A DNA stretch of 64,000 nt from Pseudeuparius sepicola (GCA_963920635.1 OY987301.1:13112501-13176500); one strand, 5' to 3'. Counted from the stretch's first letter, positions 34,713 to 46,216 are shown. Notes: generated by a model not told the origin, from the sequence alone. Made by a program: numbers and translations.

Positions 34713-35155
34713 TTTTTCGCAAATAACACAGAAATGCGTACTTTCTTTTAGACGAAAATACATAAATCAGTTTGATCAACCCATTAAATTAAAAATATGT
34801 TTTGAAAACAGCGTTGGAGGTAAACATGAGAGGCTTTTTTAATTATGGAAACCAACAAAAAAACGGTTCGTGAAAAAAACACAAAAATACAAAAGCAGCT
34901 AATTAAGATACAAAAAAATCGGCATTTCAGTGTCACTTCCAGCCCTGAATAGTTAAACAGAACTTTTGATTGTAATAACATAAAGTAGTGTCATTCGGTA
35001 TGTATTTTTCCTTTTTTACATTTCTCTTTTATTATTGACATCTTACTTTGTTCAAGTTAGTCTTGATTTACAATATCCAAAAAAATTATAGTTAAGTTGA
35101 CAGCGCCACGTTCTTTTGACTCTACAAAGGAAAATTAATTTTGCCAATTTCTTAC
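34713..35155. other. Intergenic, nothing recognised
   Basis: AT-rich, no repeat end, exon or island seen. Confidence 0.4.
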
Positions 35156-35159
35156 GAAG

Positions 35160-35480
35160 TGAAATTTCTCCACCTCCATCGGTGTGGCCAGTAAGCCGGC
35201 CTGTTCCCTGCCTAACTTCCCTCCGTACTTTTAATTAATCCAGGAAAGTCGGTGTAATTCATGGAGATGTGACGCCCGGCCTGCCTAGATTTGACTTTGA
35301 ATAATGCAGGCCCTTATAATTCCCGATCCCAGCTAATTTTTGATGCGGGGAAGAACTGCAGGGGCCTCTGATTAAATACTTCCACTTCCAGGGCTTATAG
35401 AGGACAATAAGTCCTTTTCATAATGTACGGGGCCCGGGCGACCGGGAAATGTGTGAAAAGTTAATATTCAAAATTCCCGC
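35160..35480. promoter_or_regulatory. GC-rich non-coding island, Su(H)-like and homeodomain words
   Basis: TTTTAATTAATCCAGG, GGGGCCTCTGATTAAATAC, CTTCCACTTCCAGGG and ATGTGTGAAAAG (fits a Su(H) core) lie within a 300-bp stretch of high GC without open frames. One of the best enhancer candidates in the window. Confidence 0.42.
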
Positions 35481-36084
35481 TACACTCTATTCACTCAAAA
35501 TGCAAGTGGCGCGTAAACATTTACACGATGGACGCACGTGAACAATTCTGAGGGCCAATACGAGGCAGAGCCGCATTAAGGACGATCTCTGTGAATTTTA
35601 TAATATAAAATATTAAAATAATATGCCCCAGTATTGAGAACTTTAAAAACAAACTTTTATGGCACACCTAGTCATTCACTTACCTGCAAATTTCTACTAT
35701 TAACACAAATCGTAGCTCCAACAATTATTAATAAACAGCGAAAGAATTATATCGGAAAAAATTAAAAGTCTCTCTCAACTCAATACACCTCTGTAATAAA
35801 TAACGAGTCGTTGAACTCGCCCGCCGGGACAGACTTTATTGCCGGCTAGCCAATAGCAAGCCGATCACGTGCGTATCACGCGCTAACCATGCAACAACTT
35901 TTGTTTATGTTTCACTTGCGTTTAGTTTGAATAGAGTTTAGGAGCAGCGATTGGCTGAAATATTGCGGAGTTGCCATGTTTCTACAAGCTTGTGTTTGGT
36001 CCCTTAAAAGTGAACCACCTTGTATAAGCATTCGACGACGTTGCGTTTTCAGCAAAAATATGTCAATCATAATATTATCAATGT

Positions 36085-36571
36085 ACAGGGTGTTCCCGTA
36101 TATTTTGACCCACCCCTAGAGCCTTTATTTTTCGAGTTAGAAAAAAATTACTTAAATGAAAGTTGTAGGGTACCAAGGTGTATTGTCCCAAAAATAATGG
36201 ATTGACAGGAATGCTCTTGCCTAATATTGAAATGTTTTTCCATGGCAACCTTGATTAAATATAAAGATCGTAGTTAACTGTTAACTGCAATTTGGAATAT
36301 CATGCGAATGCTTAGAGCAAACATATAACATATTTATATTGTTGGAATCGGAAAAATGCGTGTAATTCAAAAATCCACAAATCTACAGGGTGTTCCATTT
36401 AAAAAAGTAAGTTTATATTTTTTCATAAATTTGCGACGCTCAATTGTTTTATCTAGTAAGAGATCCTAGCGGTTCAGAAAAAAACCCTACAACTTTCATT
36501 TAAGTAATTTTTTTCTAACTCGAAAAATAAAGGCTCTAGGAGTGGGTCAAAATATACGGGAACACCCTGTA
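36085..36571. mobile_element. Palindromic MITE, 0.49 kb
   Basis: ACAGGGTGTTCCCGTATATT and its inverse AATATACGGGAACACCCTGT, flanked by TA. Arms of about 90 bp (GAGCCTTTATTTTTCGAGTT against AACTCGAAAAATAAAGGCTC). A further end-like word ACAGGGTGTTCC occurs inside at 36385. Confidence 0.9.
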
Positions 36572-36700
36572 CAGTTGTGTTCATATGTTATGTCGCCAGG
36601 CCCCTAGCTGCAGTTGTCGCCACGTTGCCAATTGTTCTCGAGAAAAATACAAACGCTAACAACATATCATAATAATACGACTGACTTACAATATACTATA

Positions 36701-38298
36701 CAGGGTGTCTACTGACGGAGGGCCACTTGGAAATATCTCGACAAATATGCATTTTTCGGAAAACTTTATTTGAAAAAAAATTACCTTTTTGATGGCCCAA
36801 CTTTGTGTAAAAACAAATTCGAGATCCATGGCCTACTTTCCAAGAAATTTTTAAAAAACCCGAAAATTGCGGATACTTCTTTGGCATGTAACTTTTTTAT
36901 TTCAAGAGTTATCGAAAAAGTTTCTAAATAGAATCTGTAGGCAAAATTGATTACTTTAAGCCTGCTTTATCATCATTCGGCAAAATGCCGCGGTTTAGGG
37001 GGTGCTCTCTTAGCGCTTAAAAAAAGTTACTCAATTATAGCAGGCCATGGCGTCAAAAAACTACCTATTTTATGCACTTTCGATCGATATATCACAAGCG
37101 CTACATATCCCTTGCGTTAGCCTGATTTACAATTTTTTTTAGAAAAAAAAAATTAAAATTTAGATATCTTGGAAAAAAGCTTTCAAAGTTCGTTTAAATA
37201 AACTACAGCTATCCATTTAATTAATTTCACAACACATTACATTGCAAATCTTTTGTCGAAATGAAATTTGTTGCGAGAAATCTGCATCTCCCACATTTTG
37301 GAAATTTTCTAGTATGCCTTGAAAAACAATAGCAACCAGCTTCTGTCAGTCAATCAATTGGATCTTTCAAACATTAATTGTTTGATAGAAGTTGAAAGAA
37401 TCGATTCAAGAAATAGGTACTTGTATAAAATTAGCATGGCATTTTCAAACGAAGACAAATTCAATTTATTTTTAATGTAGGAAAGCAACTTTAATTCAAC
37501 GCTAGCGTTAAGACAGTATCAACATATAAAATAAATTGAATTTGTCTTCGTTTGAAAATGCCGCTAATTTTATACAAGTACCTATTTCTTGAATCAATTA
37601 TTCTTTCAACTTCTATCAAACAATAATCTTTGAAAGATCCAATTGATTGAGTGACAGAAGCTGGTTGCTATTGTTTTTCAAGGCATACTAGAAAATTTCA
37701 AAAATGTGGGAGATGCAGATTTCTCGCAACAAATTTCATTTCGACAAAAGATTTGCAATGTAATGTGTTGTGAAATTAATTAAATCGATAGTTGTAGTTT
37801 ATTTCACCGAACTTTGAAAGCATTTTTCCAAGACATCTAAATTTTAATTTTTTCTTCTAAAAAATTGTAAATCATTCTAACGTAAGGGATATGTAGCGTT
37901 TGTGATATATCGATCGAAAGTGCATAAAATAGGTAGTTTTTTGACGCCATGGCCTGCTATAATTGAGTAACTTTTTTTAAGCGCTAAGAGAGCACCCCCT
38001 AAACCGCGGCATTTTGCCAAATTATGATAAAGCAGGCTTAAAGTAATCAATTTTGCCTACAGATTCTATTCAGAAACTTTTTCGATAACTCTTGAAATAA
38101 AAAAGTTACATGCCAAAGAAGTTTCGGCAATTTTCGGGTTTTTAAAAAATTTCTCGGAAAGTAGGCCATGGATCTCGAATTTGTTTTTACACAAAGTTGG
38201 GCCATCAAAAAGGTAATTTTTTTTTTCAAATAAAGTTCTCCGAAAAATGCATATTTGTCGAGATATTTCCAAGTGGCCCTCCGTCAGTAGACACCCTG
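36701..38298. mobile_element. Near-perfect 1.6-kb palindrome (foldback MITE)
   Basis: CAGGGTGTCTACTGACGGAG and CTCCGTCAGTAGACACCCTG are exact inverse ends with TA on both sides. Arms of about 770 bp remain almost fully complementary up to a short unique loop near 37475-37525. It is the longest hairpin in the window. Open frames on either strand are mirror images (K-L-G-H-Q-K-G-N-F-F versus the opposite arm) and not genes. Confidence 0.95.
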
Positions 38299-38329
38299 TA
38301 TACTAAGCTCTTGGCACAATCTGGTTAAT

Positions 38330-38660
38330 TCTAGAAAATTATCTCCCCATCAAAGACGATAAACCGCGACAATAAAAGGAAAATTCCTATTTCGGGTGGA
38401 GCCATATCTCATGGGGCAGTCGTAAAATAATTAGGCAACAAAAGCTGCAAACGACATTTTTTGGAGGCAGGAAAGTCGTAAATCCATTTTATTCCCGGTA
38501 TTTTACGGTTTTACTCGTAGTTATTATTTGCGGGCAAAAACGTATGTCTCTGGCATTTAAAGATGCGGCAATATTAATAGATTTAGGCACGGAACGTTGA
38601 ATGCCTTTGATAAATTTACTGCGCTAAATTACTTATATCCTGAAAGACGGTTCATTTGTC
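38330..38660. promoter_or_regulatory. GC-rich non-coding island, TCF/Runx/AbdB-like words
   Basis: GATAAACCGCGACAATAAAA (Runx-like AACCGC beside a caudal/posterior-Hox-like word), repeated TCGTAAA/TTTACG words and CCTTTGATA at 38604-38612 (TCF/Pangolin core). The frame is closed in all readings I checked. Candidate enhancer. Confidence 0.4.
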
Positions 38661-39564
38661 TTATTATATAGTTTCTCCGAGTATTGAGCCACTTATAAAA
38701 TTCATCTTTGCAATTTGTCAACGCTTCAAAATTTATGGTCTTTATTTTAACTGGCAATTTATATTATTGGATAAAGTTTATGGGAATATTGTTTAAAATT
38801 TCAGTTATACCAGACCATCTTCGACGGTTTAAAATTGAATTTGCCCCCTAACGCTACCCGACAAAATAGCGGGAAATTTAATTTCCCTTTTTGGTTATTC
38901 CACTAAAATATTAGGTATCTTCTAAATTTACATATAAGAGATCTGCGCGGAATTGCAATCTTATAAGACGTACATGCGTGTCAATGTAAACGTGACAAAA
39001 TAGATAATAAACTTAAAATTGGAAATACTTATTAAGTTGATTATACAAAGTAGGCACAATGTAGAGCTTTAAAGTCAAATTTTTAAAACGATTTGAGATG
39101 TCGTCATTTGAAACTTCGTGCGAAATTTTGAGATTACACATATATGATTACGAATAAAAGTTTATAACACCCATGCCTTGACTGCAGTATTAAGTTTTCA
39201 CACCTAAATTTAAAGGTAATAGGAAATCCTGAGTGAGGGCGATGAAATAATTTTTCACTTTAATAGAAAACCGAATGAACACTTCGGAAAATGGTAATTC
39301 GAGGGGCTCTAGGAAAACAGTTTGGAGAGTCATTTTTAACGTAGATTACTTTCTTTAAACTTTTATTACCGCTATACTGCACCGGCAAGATTTCGCATCA
39401 ATCATCTCAAATGTTTTGTCTGCATGATGCACCTGAAAATCAAGACATCTGGTGAAGTAAGACAAAAATACCTACAAAACAAATTTTTGATCACTTAAAT
39501 TTTTTCTATAGGCAGGAGTTTGGGTTGAATGGTAGAAAACATTGTTAATATTGTTATTAAAAAG
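38661..39564. other. Intergenic, nothing recognised
   Basis: AT-rich, without repeat ends or coding signs. Confidence 0.4.
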
Positions 39565-39757
39565 GATTAGATCATATAAAATACAAATATATAAGGGAAA
39601 CGTCAATGTTATCGTCTGAGAACTTTTGTAGCGCCCTCCAACGGGTGTTGTGGAAATTAATGTACTTTTTTAATTGGGCGCTAGGTGTCGCCAGCGTATT
39701 ATATTTAGCGCGAAATTTAAATTAATGATCACACTGCCCTTTTGCTTTATTTTATCT

Positions 39758-39827
39758 GTAATCCAGGATTTTTATAGAAATCATAGTTCTAACAATCATT
39801 TCTATAAAAATAATAATCCTGGATTAC
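39758..39827. repeat. Short hairpin inside the P-type element
   Basis: GTAATCCAGGATTTTTATAG pairs with CTATAAAAATAATAATCCTGGATTAC around a 16-base loop. It is probably a miniature nested insertion. Confidence 0.75.
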
Positions 39828-40457
39828 AACTAATCCCGGTTTAACAAAATGTCGCAAATGGGCATTATGGGCAACGAACTGTTCGCTACCAATTTTATGC
39901 AATATATATGCAAAATTTTGGAACATGACATACCTTTTTATATTATAGATATTATAAAATAATTTGTCTTTATTTTTGACCGCATTTTACCGGTGAAAAA
40001 ATGGAAGTGAACAATTCTGTCATGCCGTCATACCACTTCGACATTTTAATAAACAGTTTTACTCGTATTCTCCAGTGCTGGGATTTGCACTGTTTCTTAG
40101 TGCTGTGTAAAGAAATCAAAGAAGCGACTGTTTTCATTTACACATTTATTACATTCATATTTATAAAAATACAAAAAAGCACATTGACAATGTTGTAATA
40201 ATATGCACTACTATAAAAACAAAACTATAAAAGCATGCAAAATAGAAAGCATAAAACAAAAAAGTGCTAGGTATACAAATTAAATATAAAACAAACAAGA
40301 ATGATAGGTATGAGTTAAGTTACTTACGTTTTTTTTGTTGGGAAATATACTTCTTATAGGCTAGTACCTTTATTGGATCTATCCCGGGCGAATTATATAT
40401 ATAATAATACATCTAATAATCAGATTTTTAACATTCGTGCCTAAATTATTATGGGTC

Positions 40458-41009
40458 TTACAATTTAAAACAGAAAAATTTATATTGGCGGAAAGTAGGT
40501 ACCACACTTAGCAATTTTGAAATATTATTTTTGAAACGCAACCTCGGAAGCAAATAAAACAAGTGAGATATACTTTGTCTAACGGCAAAGTGAAGAAACC
40601 CTCCAGCTTTCACCAAATTGCAATTCTCGTACTGACGAACATTAACAAATTCTGAATAGCTGAGATTTGTACCAACATTTGCCATTAGGTTAGCCTTACA
40701 AGTATCACAAGCATTAATGAATATAGTTTTTAACTTACTAGCCACAAAAAATGGTATTTTCACTAACCCTAGTTCTTTTTAAAATGTTAACAAATCCCGG
40801 AATCTCAATGTCGGCAACGGCGAGCGCCAACGCAAACGTCGAGTTTATAAATCCACCTTAATGGAGCTACACCAGCAACCTCTTCCCTCGTTAAAAAACA
40901 CCTCAAATTGGGGCATTTTTAGAATTGGCATTGAGGCTATGAAACAATTTGTCGAGAAACAAAATCAACTGTGCAGCCTCTACATCCAGTGTTAAACGAT
41001 CGTTTATAG
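40458..41009 (-). pseudogene. Degraded P/THAP9-like transposase
   Basis: Two blocks are readable on the minus strand. Block 1 (41009 down to about 40915) follows a good acceptor (TTACTTTCTTTCAG) and contains D-V-E-A-A-Q-L-I-L-F-L-D-K-L-F-H-S-L-N, like the D-x-L-F-D-x-L-N segment of P and THAP9 transposases, then hits a stop. Block 2 (40763-40458) has C-D-T-C-K-A-N-L, then N-L-V-K-A-G-G-F-L, recalling the C-x-x-C and L-x-x-G-G-L part near the C-terminus. Missing: an intact THAP finger and the catalytic core. Family call rests on these motifs and on the element ends. Confidence 0.5.
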
Positions 41010-41513
41010 CTGAAAGAAAGTAAGCACAATATTTAATATTTCACAAAAAAAAACAAATAATAGTACTACTAACCCCAACTTGAAATTCTCAGCATCAGTA
41101 TCAGTGATAACTCCCATATCTTCATATCTTCTTGGAAATTTTCAACAAAGGATATCACAAGTTTTTCGCATCAAAAATAATACTTCATGACGACTCTGCA
41201 CTTAGATTACCACGGGCCAGCCTTATCTCCAGATAATCATTTAATAAAAACTTAAAACTTAATAAATTATAAGGGAAATTAGGTATTTTCCTTTTGTTTT
41301 TCTGCCGCCAAATATAACCTAACTTCCTAACCTAATTTATTGATTCATATGCATAAAGATACATTATGTATATGTATTGATTTCTTTACATTTAACATCT
41401 GTCAAATATAAACTAGCTACAGCGCCACAAGTGGCTGTTGTGTGAAATATAACATCGTTCAAGGTCGTCCATTTAACTTTCCCTTATATATTTGTATTTT
41501 ATATGGATTAGAT

Positions 41514-42480
41514 CATAAATCGGGAAAAACAGTATTTCCTTTTTCCCTCATCTCCATAAATATATCTTTCTTAATGGACAGATAAATTTTAGACGCAGGG
41601 GATGAAAACAAAAAGAAAATAAAAATCAATTATGATAATACGCTTCGAATAACAATCTGAAGAAAAAGGGAAAAGGGCCCTTTATTTTGGGGCGAAAGAG
41701 TGTTTTCCTTGGCGATATTAATGAATGGTACTAAGGGTATTATAAGGAATTTTAAGCATGGCACATGGCACAAAAGAAATGTGAAAAAAGCTTGTAAAAA
41801 GGAACTGGGAAAGTGGAGTGTTTTAGAAACTGGGAGAATTTTGCTCGTAACCATTTACATCTATTTCCAAAGACATAGATATTTTTCCAAACGAAGGCAT
41901 TTAAAGAAAATCTGATATACAGGATGTTTCTTAATTGAATGCTGGTCATAGAGGGCGATAATCCTTGGATAATTAAAAAAATTATATGAATAGGTCCGCA
42001 ACCGTTTTATTTCTGAGGTACAGGGAGTTGAAAGTTAACAGAAAAAAATTGTTTTCAAATTATAAAAATCTTGCCTAGATGCTTTGGTCACCACAAATTG
42101 TGAAATTGAGACTAAGAAAAAAAAATCGCATGCATTTTATTTTTATATCGAAATACGTCCGTCGCAGATAGAGGGTGCTTTTAAACATAATATTTATTAA
42201 AAATTACAGTGACGTATCATTTTTTTATTAAAAATATTGCAGGACGTGTTAAAAACGCCACTGAGGAAATTTAAAAATAATCTTTTATCCTGAAATAAAT
42301 ATATTTTTATGCATACTTTGAAAATTCTACGCCGTAGATTTATAGTAGAAGGTAGACTAATATTTGAATATAAAAATATTTGGAGAATATTATACAGAGG
42401 CTACATATAGACATCTACTCGATATTTTAAAAGAAACACCATAAATGTAGTAATCTACTTTTAGTTGTTTTTTTTGTTAA
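41514..42480. other. Intergenic with a solitary MITE end
   Basis: ACAGGATGTTTCTTAATTGA at 41922 and GAGGTACAGGGAGTTGAAAG at 42015 resemble the left arm of a CAGGGTGT palindrome, but no matching right arm was found before 42480. The open frames at 41630-41949 on both strands lack domains. Confidence 0.4.
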
Positions 42481-42511
42481 ATTAACTGTTAATATAACAT
42501 TTTTAAATACC

Positions 42512-43276
42512 TCACAAATTCGTCGTTGCCTGGACCCACACATGGTGCTCCAAAAAATCTAATGAACAATCTCCTTCGCTGCTTATCATATAGGAAATCA
42601 ATGAACGCACAGATTGGCTTAATGCTCTCTCCTCCATTTTCCCGTAATCTATTCCTTGCTCTGCCATCAACATTGTGTAAACTACGTCAGCTAGGGTCTC
42701 CATATTGCACTGAGCGTTGTTGGTATTCCTCCTTTGAACCTATCTGCAAAATGGCACGTGTATGCAGTCCTCCTCAAAGTCAAACAGTTTAGGCTCCCCT
42801 AGCTTGAACACCACGTTCTGTGGCCCTATGTTTAACCTGAATAATTTCTGGTAATTTAGGAACTTAATTGTTTTTACGATTTTGCTGAAATGGGCTGCGG
42901 CTACTGCTTCTGTAAATGGGATAGTCAGCCTATTCAAAATATTGCCATCCAATCTTTCTGTCAATATGTAGGTATGCACCGGTCCTGTGAATACGCTTAG
43001 CACCTCCAAAATGTGTGGGTAGGACGGTAGATTTTCAAGAAGTGCCACCTTCATTGTTGTCTCAATGCTGGTTTTTACTATTTTGGCTGTAAAAATGTCA
43101 CGGGTTTTCTTGTTTTCGCAGTTCTTCTTCAGGTAAACTTTGGTACATTGGATAACCTTGTGCTTCAAAAAATAATTTGTGAAGAACCTTGGTCGTAGGA
43201 CATATGGAAATATGGGTTGAACTGGTTGAACATACTCGATTTGGTCAGGAATCACTGGGATCATGTTGTTTGCCAT
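42512..43276 (-). pseudogene. Pseudokinase-like paralogue 1, in-frame TAG
   Basis: It aligns codon for codon with the gene at 45330-46133. The start is ATG 43276 (M-A-N-N); the longer frame above it would need a TTG. Codons 1-178 are open, codon 179 is TAG (42742-42740), and the same frame continues through M-E-T-L-A-D-V-V-Y to a stop at 42512, about 254 codons in all. The kinase-like landmarks match paralogue 2: F-T-A-K-I-V-K, L-F-R-L-N-I-G-P-Q-N-V, L-F-D-F-E-E-D. The end is shorter, V-W-V-Q-A-T-T-N-L. A TATA word and initiator remain upstream. One nonsense codon with an otherwise intact frame means a young pseudogene, a polymorphism, readthrough or an assembly error. Confidence 0.8.
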
Positions 43277-43338
43277 TGTCGACAAATATGATTGAAATAA
43301 TGTACCTACTTTAAATATGTAGGAACTATGTACGAAAT

Positions 43339-43372
43339 AACTAAAGAACTTAGGTAGGAGCTCCGTTTTATA
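43339..43372 (-). promoter_or_regulatory. TATA box and initiator of paralogue 1
   Basis: TATAAAAC (43372 down to 43365) lies 30 nt before TTTAGTTATTT (A at 43342). The spacing and the flanking words parallel the promoter of paralogue 2. The predicted leader is about 65 nt. Confidence 0.55.
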
Positions 43373-43389
43373 CCAGTAAACGTTATAAT

Positions 43390-45240
43390 CCCGATAAATG
43401 GTTATAAATTAAAATAGGTACGAATTATAATAAATATATTATTTAGAAATTCAACTATACCTAAGATTATTAAAATAATTACCTGGATTTTAAGAGTAGA
43501 CAACCATTAAGGTGGCCATAAAAGGGTTTTCGAATAATTACAGATTTTGCATTAACAGATAATATAGTTTCTGATATTATTTTTGTACAGGTAACTAAAA
43601 TCTAAATTAACAAAAGCTGAATTTTAGGTTGTAGAAGGGAAGATAAAATATTTCTTACTTATATGCGTGCAAGTACAAAAAAAACATTTAGCCATGGAAT
43701 TATTATTGCTATCAAAAAGTATAGGTACACATATTTATAACATATGCACCAAGTACAAACAAAAGGTGTAAAATTAAGTTCTTTGTATTTTTCTAAGTAT
43801 TTTTTGTACCGTACGTTACGTAGGATACGTATATGTAGGTAAAAAATAGTCTTATTTTATTGTCTTCTAACACTTCTTGATGTCTCCAAGAATAGAACCG
43901 AAGCAACCTGTACGCAGGGTGTCTCGGCGTTTAAAAAGTAATTATTTTCATTTTTTGTTTATCTCAGGAACCAAAAAACTCGGTATGTATTAATAGATCT
44001 TCAAGGATCACAGGTACCAAGAGAAACTGGCCACTTAAATTCACCAGTGGCATGCATGGCAGCAACTATCACCATTTTAATAAACATAATTTCTACGCTA
44101 ATGCCTTTTGAAAAAGTTTGTCTAATCTTTTAATTTCTGCATGGTAGGTATCTAGTTCTAATTGAAAGAGTCTTGTGCCAAATTTTCGTTCCTTTTTGAT
44201 AAATTTGGAAAAATCATGTAAGGTACCTAGCTGAAAATCTCAAAATTAGCAGATAGGCTTTTTACACAAACAAAGGTGTACTTTATAAAATAACAGATAT
44301 TTGATTTGCCATGGTTTTGTGCAACACCCAGTATACAATTTCACCGTAAAACTTACAATTCCGTATCGCCAAATATTTTTTTCCATTTAAAAAAATTAGA
44401 AATGAAGGGCTGAGCCGGCAAATTATTTTACGAAAGTAATAATTAACTTTTGAACAAAATATTTAATGAAATTACTATTTAATTACATTACACGAGTGGC
44501 AATTCTCGGTGGGACACCCTGAATGGAAAATCTCAAATGGAAATATTTCTTAAAATTGTTTTAATTTTAGTCTCAAAGTAATAAGTAGGTTATTATTTTT
44601 GATTGAAATTCTATAAAAAAAACTTCGGGACCGACACTGCTCCATAGTTGTCATTGAATTTCATTATTTATACCTGTATCTTGAAGACGAAAGCGTTATA
44701 ATAATAAACATGTATATTACAAACGTCAATGCATTCTTAAAAAAACTTTTTTGTTTTTTATCAATAATTATTGATATTCCCGAAATCATTTCAATAAATG
44801 TGTAAAAAGTACTTTAAGTGTAAAAATGCTTTATTTTCATAGTAGCGATAGGTATAAGGACATATAGAGATAATTATTATTCTTTATTTGTTTACCGAAA
44901 AACAGTTCAAGATACGAAAGAAAGACAAAAGTTCTTTATTGTTACAAAATAAAGCACCATTAAGAATTTTTTTAAAAAAGCAGTGGCGTATTACTTTTTA
45001 ATCAATTAAAATATTGGGCTGTTCGATTAAAATAAAATTTAATAATTAATTATTGTGCTTTGATTTCTAAAATAAAATTGTATTACTATGATCTTTAATA
45101 TTACCTACATCTTTTGCTCTGGAAAGCTGCCCCCTGTTTTGCTTCCACATTTTTGATAAATAACAAATATTCCACTATGCATTTCTTTGGACCTTATTCA
45201 CAATTAGGTTTTGGTAAGGAATAATACGAAACCACTATAT
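43390..45240. other. Spacer between the two paralogues
   Basis: AT-rich. A CAGGGTGTCTCGG end at 43916 and a GGGACACCCTG end at 44511 could bound a degraded 0.6-kb MITE, but the sequence just inside the two ends does not pair well. No coding region. Confidence 0.35.
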
Positions 45241-45245
45241 TATTA

Positions 45246-45251
45246 TTTATT
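45246..45251 (-). terminator. Poly(A) signal of paralogue 2
   Basis: AATAAA on the minus strand, about 80 nt after the stop codon at 45330. Confidence 0.5.
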
Positions 45252-45329
45252 AGATTAAAGAAATGCAAAATAAATATAAAAAATAAATTAAAAATTGTAG
45301 GTACAATATTAAATATAAAAACAAAAACT

Positions 45330-46133
45330 TTACAACCTTCTTGGCATCAGAAGAGGAGCAACTGCGGATACCCCTGTCCAGAAATGCATGCCTGTGTGAA
45401 CCCACGCATGTTTCTCCAGAAACTGCAATGTGCAGTCTCTTCCTCCCCGCACCATGCATCCGATCAAAGAACGCACAGAGTGGCTCAGTCCCCTCTGCCG
45501 CATTTTTTCCTCGTCTATTTCTTCGTCTGCCATCAACAATGTGTAAATGACTTTAGCTAATGCCTTCATATGGCACTGGATGTTGTTGACGTCCAGCCTC
45601 TGGTCCATTCTGCAAAACGTCACGTGGACGCAGTCTTCCTCGAAATCGAATATTTTCGGCTGTCCTAGCATGAAGGCCACGTTGTCCGGCCCTATGTTCA
45701 ACCTATAGAATCTGTGATGGTTGAGAAACTTGATGGTTGCCACGATTTTCCCGAAATGCGCTGCCGCTTCCGATTCCGTGAATGTTGTGGACATCCTGGT
45801 CAGAAGATTGGCGTCCAATCTTTCTGTCAATATGTATGTGTGCACGGGTCCTTTGAAGACTTTTAACACATCCAGAATGTGCGGGTGTGCCGGCAGATTT
45901 TCCAGAATCGCTACCTTCACCGATCTCTCGATGCTGGTTTTTACTATTTTCGCGGTAAAAATTTCCCGGGTCTTCTTGTTTTGGCAGTTCTTCTTCAGGT
46001 AAACTTTGGTACATTGGATCACTTCGTTCTTCAAAAAATAGTTGGCGAAGAACCTTGGTCGCACGAGATATGGGAGTACGGGTTGAACACACTCAATTTC
46101 CTCCTGGATTACTGGGACTACGTTATTTGCCAT
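45330..46133 (-). CDS. Single-exon pseudokinase-like protein, 267 aa
   Basis: The protein reads like a reduced serine/threonine kinase fold. A start segment (F-F-A-N-Y-F-L, residues 28-34) leads into a glycine-poor loop. A strand-3 lysine lies in F-T-A-K-I-V-K (K62) and a helix-C glutamate is plausible at E78. The hinge is Y-I-L-T-E-R-L, and F-T-E-S-E-A-A-A-H-F (118-127) is typical of CAMK-group helix D/E. The HRD region reads Y-R-L-N-I-G-P-D-N-V (143-152), so the catalytic Asp aligns with Asn146 and the Lys with Gly148. DFG reads D-F-E (163-165). The activation segment is nearly absent, and the domain resumes at M-K-A-L-A-K-V-I-Y-T-L-L and ends with L-E-K-H-A-W-V. The arrangement recalls the C-terminal domain of RSK-type kinases. 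Catalysis is unlikely; binding or scaffold roles are inference. Start ATG 46133 follows a TATA/initiator. Confidence 0.85.
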   Translation of the reverse strand: MANNVVPVIQEEIECVQPVLPYLVRPRFFANYFLKNEVIQCTKVYLKKNCQNKKTREIFTAKIVKTSIERSVKVAILENLPAHPHILDVLKVFKGPVHTYILTERLDANLLTRMSTTFTESEAAAHFGKIVATIKFLNHHRFYRLNIGPDNVAFMLGQPKIFDFEEDCVHVTFCRMDQRLDVNNIQCHMKALAKVIYTLLMADEEIDEEKMRQRGLSHSVRSLIGCMVRGGRDCTLQFLEKHAWVHTGMHFWTGVSAVAPLLMPRRL

Positions 46134-46179
46134 TGTTGATAACTGTTGTTACGTTATCTATGTATGAACTATAGGAAAT

Positions 46180-46216
46180 AACTGAAGAATAATTTGCGTA
46201 GGCTGTAGCTTTTATA
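46180..46216 (-). promoter_or_regulatory. TATA box and TCAGT initiator of paralogue 2
   Basis: TATAAAAG (46216 down to 46209) is followed 33 nt later by TCAGTT (A at 46183), the arthropod initiator. Predicted 5' leader about 50 nt, without introns. Confidence 0.65.

Larger units (their letters stand above)
39565..41513 (-). mobile_element. P-type DNA transposon with 8-bp target duplication
   Basis: GATTAGAT occurs at 39565-39572 and 41506-41513. Between them the element (39573-41505, 1,933 bp) begins CATATAAAATACAAATATAT and ends with its exact inverse; the perfect TIR is 28 bp. An 8-bp duplication and a TIR starting CA fit the P superfamily. The coding remnants run on the minus strand. Sub-terminal words GTAGCGCCCTCCAACGGGTG (39627) and ACAGCGCCACAAGTGGCTG (41419) resemble each other in direct orientation. 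It is shorter than a typical autonomous P element (about 3 kb), so it is internally deleted. Confidence 0.85.

Noticed and set aside
36696..38272. Several short ORFs sharing K-L-G-H-Q-K-type peptides
   Set aside because: Mirror copies in the arms of the 36701-38298 palindrome.
43277..43285. N-terminal extension of pseudokinase paralogue 1
   Set aside because: It would start at TTG; the ATG at 43276 matches the paralogue's start.
45703..46139. Overlapping ORFs on both strands across the intact pseudokinase gene
   Set aside because: Shadows of the 267-codon frame, which alone shows paralogue conservation.
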